DNA of 6,575 bases, taken from the NCBI GenBank assembly GCA_002688165.1, contig NZCB01000030.1:1-6575 (forward strand), in the 5' to 3' direction. Within the stretch, counting starts at the first letter, position 1. Each line of letters starts with the position of its first letter. The DNA comes from Candidatus Pacearchaeota archaeon (lineage in GTDB: Archaea > Nanobdellota > Nanobdellia > Pacearchaeales > GW2011-AR1). Of the stretch, positions 3,953 to 6,575 are shown piece by piece. Under the pieces are notes generated by a model. That model saw nothing but the letters and a program-made list of their open reading frames with translations, made no database searches and had not been told where the DNA came from. The translations under genes and the position numbers were made by a program.

Positions 3953-5167
3953 TTATTTTCCAAATCTAAACTTTCTCAAAAAACTCTTTCTTTCTTTCTC
4001 TTCTTCCTTCTTTTCTTTTGCTATTTCTTTCTCACTATATTCATGCCCAAAATCAGAAAAATATTTGCCCTTAACAGAACTAAACTTCTTATCTTCTGGA
4101 CTAGGACTTTTAACATTCTTTTCATCCCTCATCCAAACAGTCTTCTGAGGATATGGTATTCCAATACCTTCCTTATACAATCTTCTATAAATTCTAGTTA
4201 TTGCTTCCTGATGTGTAGGCCATTTCTTACTAATATCATCTACCCAGAATCTAACTTTAAAATTTAAGGAACTATCTGCCATCTCTAAAAAGATAACTTG
4301 AATTTCCTTATCTTTATCTATAATTTTAATTTGCTCAACTTCCTCAAGAACAATCTTCTTAATATATTCAGGATCAACCCCATACTCAACACCAAATTCT
4401 AAATTGACTCTTATAGAAATATCTGGCTGAAAAAAATTCTTCACAGTACTTCCAGCCATAACACTATTAGGAATAATTATCATTTCATTATCAAAACTTT
4501 TTATCCTACTTGTCCTCAAACTAATTTGATAAACTTCTCCACTCATACCACTTACTTCAATAACATCTCCCACCTTAAACGTGCCATCTAGTACAATTGA
4601 AATTCCTGAAAAGATATTAGATAGTGTTGGCTGTAATGCTAATGCAACTGCCAACCCTGCAATTCCCAATCCTGCCAAGAAAGGGCCAATTTCAACTCCC
4701 CAAATATTTAAAATAAAAACGCCAATTATCAATATTAAAGTAATTCTAAGTACTTCATGAACTAATTGCCCAATAGTATCATCAATATTGCTATCTGTCT
4801 GCTCAGAAATCTTCTTCCATAACCTCATCAAACTAATATCTGCAACATGGAAAACAAGATAACCAATAGAAATTGCAAGCAAAGAATACAAAGTTTTGAA
4901 CACAACATTTCCTACACTAGCATCAAAGACTATTTGTTGTAATGCAAGTATCAAACTAATAATTAATGCAATAAAGTTAAGAGGTTTATTACTTTTTTGT
5001 AAAATTACATCATCAAGATTACTTTTAGTTTTACTAGTTATCTTAATAAATATTTTCTGCCCAATATATAATATTAATCTCAATAATATTAGCAACCCAA
5101 AAAATATCACAAAAGCCCTAGGATAACTACTAAGATTATTCAAATAAGGAATATTTTCAAATATCAT
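3953..5167 (-). CDS. MscS-family mechanosensitive channel
   Basis: A 404-residue membrane channel that would open under membrane tension to release solutes during hypo-osmotic shock. Hydrophobic segments at about 17-43, 63-81, 88-112 and 138-157 precede the pore helix GPFLAGLGIAGLAVALALQP (161-180) with SNIFSGISIVLDG following, the MscS signature rich in small Gly/Ala residues. The cytosolic beta domain follows (FKVGDVIEVSGMSGEVYQISLRTSRI and the IIPNS motif), then an alpha-beta domain to about residue 345. Two SN(L/I)DD motifs occur after helices 1 and 3. The C-terminal 45 residues form a Lys/Glu-rich charged tail. It has its own TATA box 25 nt before the start, between it and the RuBisCO operon. 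Confidence 0.93.
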   Translation of the reverse strand: MIFENIPYLNNLSSYPRAFVIFFGLLILLRLILYIGQKIFIKITSKTKSNLDDVILQKSNKPLNFIALIISLILALQQIVFDASVGNVVFKTLYSLLAISIGYLVFHVADISLMRLWKKISEQTDSNIDDTIGQLVHEVLRITLILIIGVFILNIWGVEIGPFLAGLGIAGLAVALALQPTLSNIFSGISIVLDGTFKVGDVIEVSGMSGEVYQISLRTSRIKSFDNEMIIIPNSVMAGSTVKNFFQPDISIRVNLEFGVEYGVDPEYIKKIVLEEVEQIKIIDKDKEIQVIFLEMADSSLNFKVRFWVDDISKKWPTHQEAITRIYRRLYKEGIGIPYPQKTVWMRDEKNVKSPSPEDKKFSSVKGKYFSDFGHEYSEKEIAKEKKEEEKERKSFLRKFRFGK

Positions 5168-5186
5168 TTTATATAATGTTATTTAG

Positions 5187-5196
5187 TATTTTTAAA
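5187..5196 (-). promoter_or_regulatory. TATA box of the mscS gene
   Basis: TTTAAAAATA on the minus strand is centred 24.5 nt before the mscS ATG, fitting a leaderless transcript. It sits in the 30-nt gap after the small membrane protein gene, so read-through from the RuBisCO operon could also reach mscS. Confidence 0.6.
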
Positions 5197-5197
5197 T

Positions 5198-5491
5198 CTA
5201 TTCTAGTTCCTTAAAATGCATTTCAATTCCGCCAGCCATCTTAGCTATTATATTGAATAAGAATCCTCCTATTATTCCAGACAAAAATCCTCCAATTCCA
5301 TATGCCACCGGGGCCCAAATTATTGCTCCCCAACCATACATCATTGAAGCACCTCCTGGAACAAGATCATCTAACATTGCTGATGCAACTGCAATAATTA
5401 TTCCTCCAATTAATCCAATAAGTAAACCATAAATTCCACTAAATTTAGCAACAGACATTATCCCTATTTTTTGTAATTTTGTTTTAACCAT
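5198..5491 (-). CDS. Small two-helix membrane protein
   Basis: A 97-residue membrane protein. A short basic start leads to KIGIMSVAKFSGIYG, then a Gly/Ile-rich hydrophobic helix (about 17-38), a loop with DDLVPGG, and a hydrophobic stretch from about 52 to 84 that may hold one or two helices (YGWGAIIWAPVAYGIGGFLSGIIGGFLF). The end reads NIIAKMAGGIEMHFKELE. The MSVAK start and AGGIE end recall a family of small uncharacterised archaeal membrane proteins, possibly related to DUF3566; I cannot confirm the family. It follows the single-pass membrane gene by 21 nt and has a strong Shine-Dalgarno, so it belongs to the RuBisCO operon. No function can be assigned. Confidence 0.78.
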   Translation of the reverse strand: MVKTKLQKIGIMSVAKFSGIYGLLIGLIGGIIIAVASAMLDDLVPGGASMMYGWGAIIWAPVAYGIGGFLSGIIGGFLFNIIAKMAGGIEMHFKELE

Positions 5492-5501
5492 TTTTTTTTA
5501 A

Positions 5502-5508
5502 ACCTCCT
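5502..5508 (-). promoter_or_regulatory. Strong Shine-Dalgarno of the small membrane protein gene
   Basis: AGGAGGT on the minus strand lies 10 nt before the ATG at 5491, separated from it by an A-rich run. It is the best Shine-Dalgarno match in the window and confirms the start of an internal operon gene. Confidence 0.75.
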
Positions 5509-5512
5509 ATCA

Positions 5513-6034
5513 TTATTTAACAACCACATCAAAGGGCTCTCTAGAATACTCCTCTCCATTTTCATCCAATACTAAGAACCCAAATCTTATTCTACAATTA
5601 TCAAGAGTTGATCCCATTGGTTTAATTCTAAAAATATCTGTATAAACCTCTCCTTTTTGAATATCTACAAATCCTTTCTTTCCAATAATTATCCAATTTT
5701 CTGCATCCTCTCCATCTAAATTACATTTTCGATAAACTTCACTATCATTTACATATATCTTCCATGTAAATCTTTGACTATCCAATAAATTTTTAATTCC
5801 AAATGCAGCACCAAAAATCTCTCCCAATCCAACTTTCACTTGCCTATTTGGAAGATAGAAAACAAATCTTTGATCTTCTACAAAAAGTTTATTAATTTCA
5901 TCTTCAATTTTGCTATTCATAGTTTCAACATTATTATCAGTATGTTCAGTCCTAACATAACTCAATGCCCAAAATAAACTTGCAACAATTAATAAAACAA
6001 TAATCAGGATCCCAATAATTATCTTTTTTCCCAT
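5513..6034 (-). CDS. Single-pass membrane-anchored protein of unknown function
   Basis: A 173-residue protein with a basic start (MGKK), one hydrophobic helix (residues 5-26) and an outward-facing domain of about 145 residues. The domain alternates beta-type stretches (57-61, 66-70, 88-95, 114-118, 131-137, 147-155 and 168-173), suggesting an immunoglobulin-like sandwich. C104 and C147 could form a disulfide. The TWKIYVNDSEVY and VYTDIFRI segments have the alternating look of secreted archaeal beta proteins. The start at 6034 is preferred over the in-frame ATG at 6112, because that longer reading would overlap RuBisCO by 77 nt and put a second hydrophobic stretch before the basic start. The chosen ATG lies 1 nt after the RuBisCO stop, which implies translational coupling. 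No family recognised. Confidence 0.75.
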   Translation of the reverse strand: MGKKIIIGILIIVLLIVASLFWALSYVRTEHTDNNVETMNSKIEDEINKLFVEDQRFVFYLPNRQVKVGLGEIFGAAFGIKNLLDSQRFTWKIYVNDSEVYRKCNLDGEDAENWIIIGKKGFVDIQKGEVYTDIFRIKPMGSTLDNCRIRFGFLVLDENGEEYSREPFDVVVK

Positions 6035-6035
6035 C

Positions 6036-6575
6036 TCAATACACAATCCTAGGCCCATAACCCCAAATATCCACTGCACTAGCCAATTCACTACAATCTT
6101 CCTCTTTAACAAATTTTCTTAAAGGAATTCCTTTCTCAAAAATATCACGAGCTTGTTGAGCAGCAATTACTCCAGGTCTAACTCCTTTGGGATGTCCTAA
6201 TACTCCTCCTCCACATTGTATAATTATATCTTCTCCTAATTGTTTCAAGATACTTTCAAAATCTCCAGGATGTAATCCTCCACTTGCAGTCATCCAAACA
6301 GGTTTAATATGATACCATTCTTGCCCTAAACTAGGGATCTTCTTATCTGGTTTTAAATGCTTTTCTTGCAATACCTTGGTAATATAAACTGACTCTCCAT
6401 AATCTTCCATCTTTGCCAATGGACTCCCTCCATGAATAGAATCTACACCGAGCAATCTAAATAATTTAGCAAGAACCACCATAGAAATACTAAAACCTTC
6501 CAACAATCCATAACCATGAACTCCAGGACTATTATCTCTCGTAATAAATCCATGCATCGCCCTATGTGCATGAAT
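6036..6575 (-). CDS. rbcL: RuBisCO large chain, form III type, 5' end beyond window
   Basis: C-terminal 179 residues of ribulose-1,5-bisphosphate carboxylase. In archaea, form III enzymes act on ribulose bisphosphate made from AMP, feeding 3-phosphoglycerate to central carbon metabolism. Visible active-site motifs are HAHRAMH (fragment residues 2-8), DSIHGG (45-50, the phosphate-binding histidine), the loop 6 lysine in PLAKMED (52-58), TASGGLHPG with its serine, and QCGGGVLGHP, the second phosphate site. These residues are all kept, which argues against a RuBisCO-like form IV protein. Between HRAMH and the SMVVLAKL helix there are about 11 more residues than I recall for Thermococcus form III. 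The two genes downstream are transcribed with it. AMP phosphorylase and ribose-1,5-bisphosphate isomerase are not in this window. Confidence 0.93.
   Translation of the reverse strand: MHAHRAMHGFITRDNSPGVHGYGLLEGFSISMVVLAKLFRLLGVDSIHGGSPLAKMEDYGESVYITKVLQEKHLKPDKKIPSLGQEWYHIKPVWMTASGGLHPGDFESILKQLGEDIIIQCGGGVLGHPKGVRPGVIAAQQARDIFEKGIPLRKFVKEEDCSELASAVDIWGYGPRIVY

Noticed and set aside
6035..6112. Longer start for the membrane-anchored protein
   Set aside because: It would lie within the RuBisCO coding region. The ATG at 6034, 1 nt after the RuBisCO stop, gives a normal basic-then-hydrophobic anchor.
1..6575. CRISPR array, insertion sequence or prophage
   Set aside because: No spaced direct repeats, transposase, integrase, terminal inverted repeats or phage structural gene could be seen. 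The toxin-antitoxin pair alone does not show a mobile element.

Overview
The window comes from an AT-rich, gene-dense archaeal genome. The archaeal assignment rests on ribosomal proteins that bacteria lack (eS19, eL39, eL31), on TATA-box promoters placed about 25 nt before start codons, and on a form III-type RuBisCO. Small compact genes, tight overlaps and a form III RuBisCO fit a DPANN lineage such as Pacearchaeota or Woesearchaeota; that placement is inference.

Layout. (1) 1-1344, minus strand: a ribosomal-protein operon read as eS19, a 98-residue CsrA-like protein, eL39, then eL31, which runs off the left edge. The genes overlap or nearly touch, and the internal ones have Shine-Dalgarno sites. 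(2) 1345-1461: a divergent promoter region. (3) 1462-1686, plus strand: an unrecognised 74-residue protein with a GPGPG start. (4) 1694-2269, plus strand: a type II toxin-antitoxin operon (ribbon-helix-helix antitoxin, MazF/PemK-like toxin) with a TATA box and an adjoining palindromic operator candidate. (5) 2266-3188, minus strand: a CRM-domain (YhbY-like) RNA-binding protein and an overlapping YaaA-family protein; yaaA meets the toxin gene tail to tail with overlapping stop codons. (6) 3310-3906, minus strand: a free-standing NFACT-R protein matching only the C-terminal part of RqcH/NEMF. (7) 3953-5167, minus strand: an MscS-family channel. (8) 5198-6575, minus strand: the RuBisCO large-chain 3' end, then a single-pass membrane-anchored protein and a small two-helix membrane protein in the same operon.

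Main point of interest: the gene at 629-925 resembles the bacterial post-transcriptional regulator CsrA. It keeps the LTR motif of strand 1 and the arginine of strand 5 that bind RNA in CsrA, yet it sits inside an archaeal ribosomal operon, in the slot where many archaea carry a PDCD5-family gene. Its own Shine-Dalgarno site contains an AUGGA (ANGGA) motif and can pair with a downstream CCUCC, so autoregulation is conceivable. This rests on reading motifs by eye and needs a profile or structure comparison.

Several genes concern the large ribosomal subunit or RNA: eL31 and eL39 at the exit tunnel, the CRM protein, the NFACT-R protein, the CsrA-like protein, and an mRNA-cleaving toxin. RuBisCO points to the archaeal AMP/nucleotide salvage route rather than a Calvin cycle, since no other Calvin-cycle gene is visible here.
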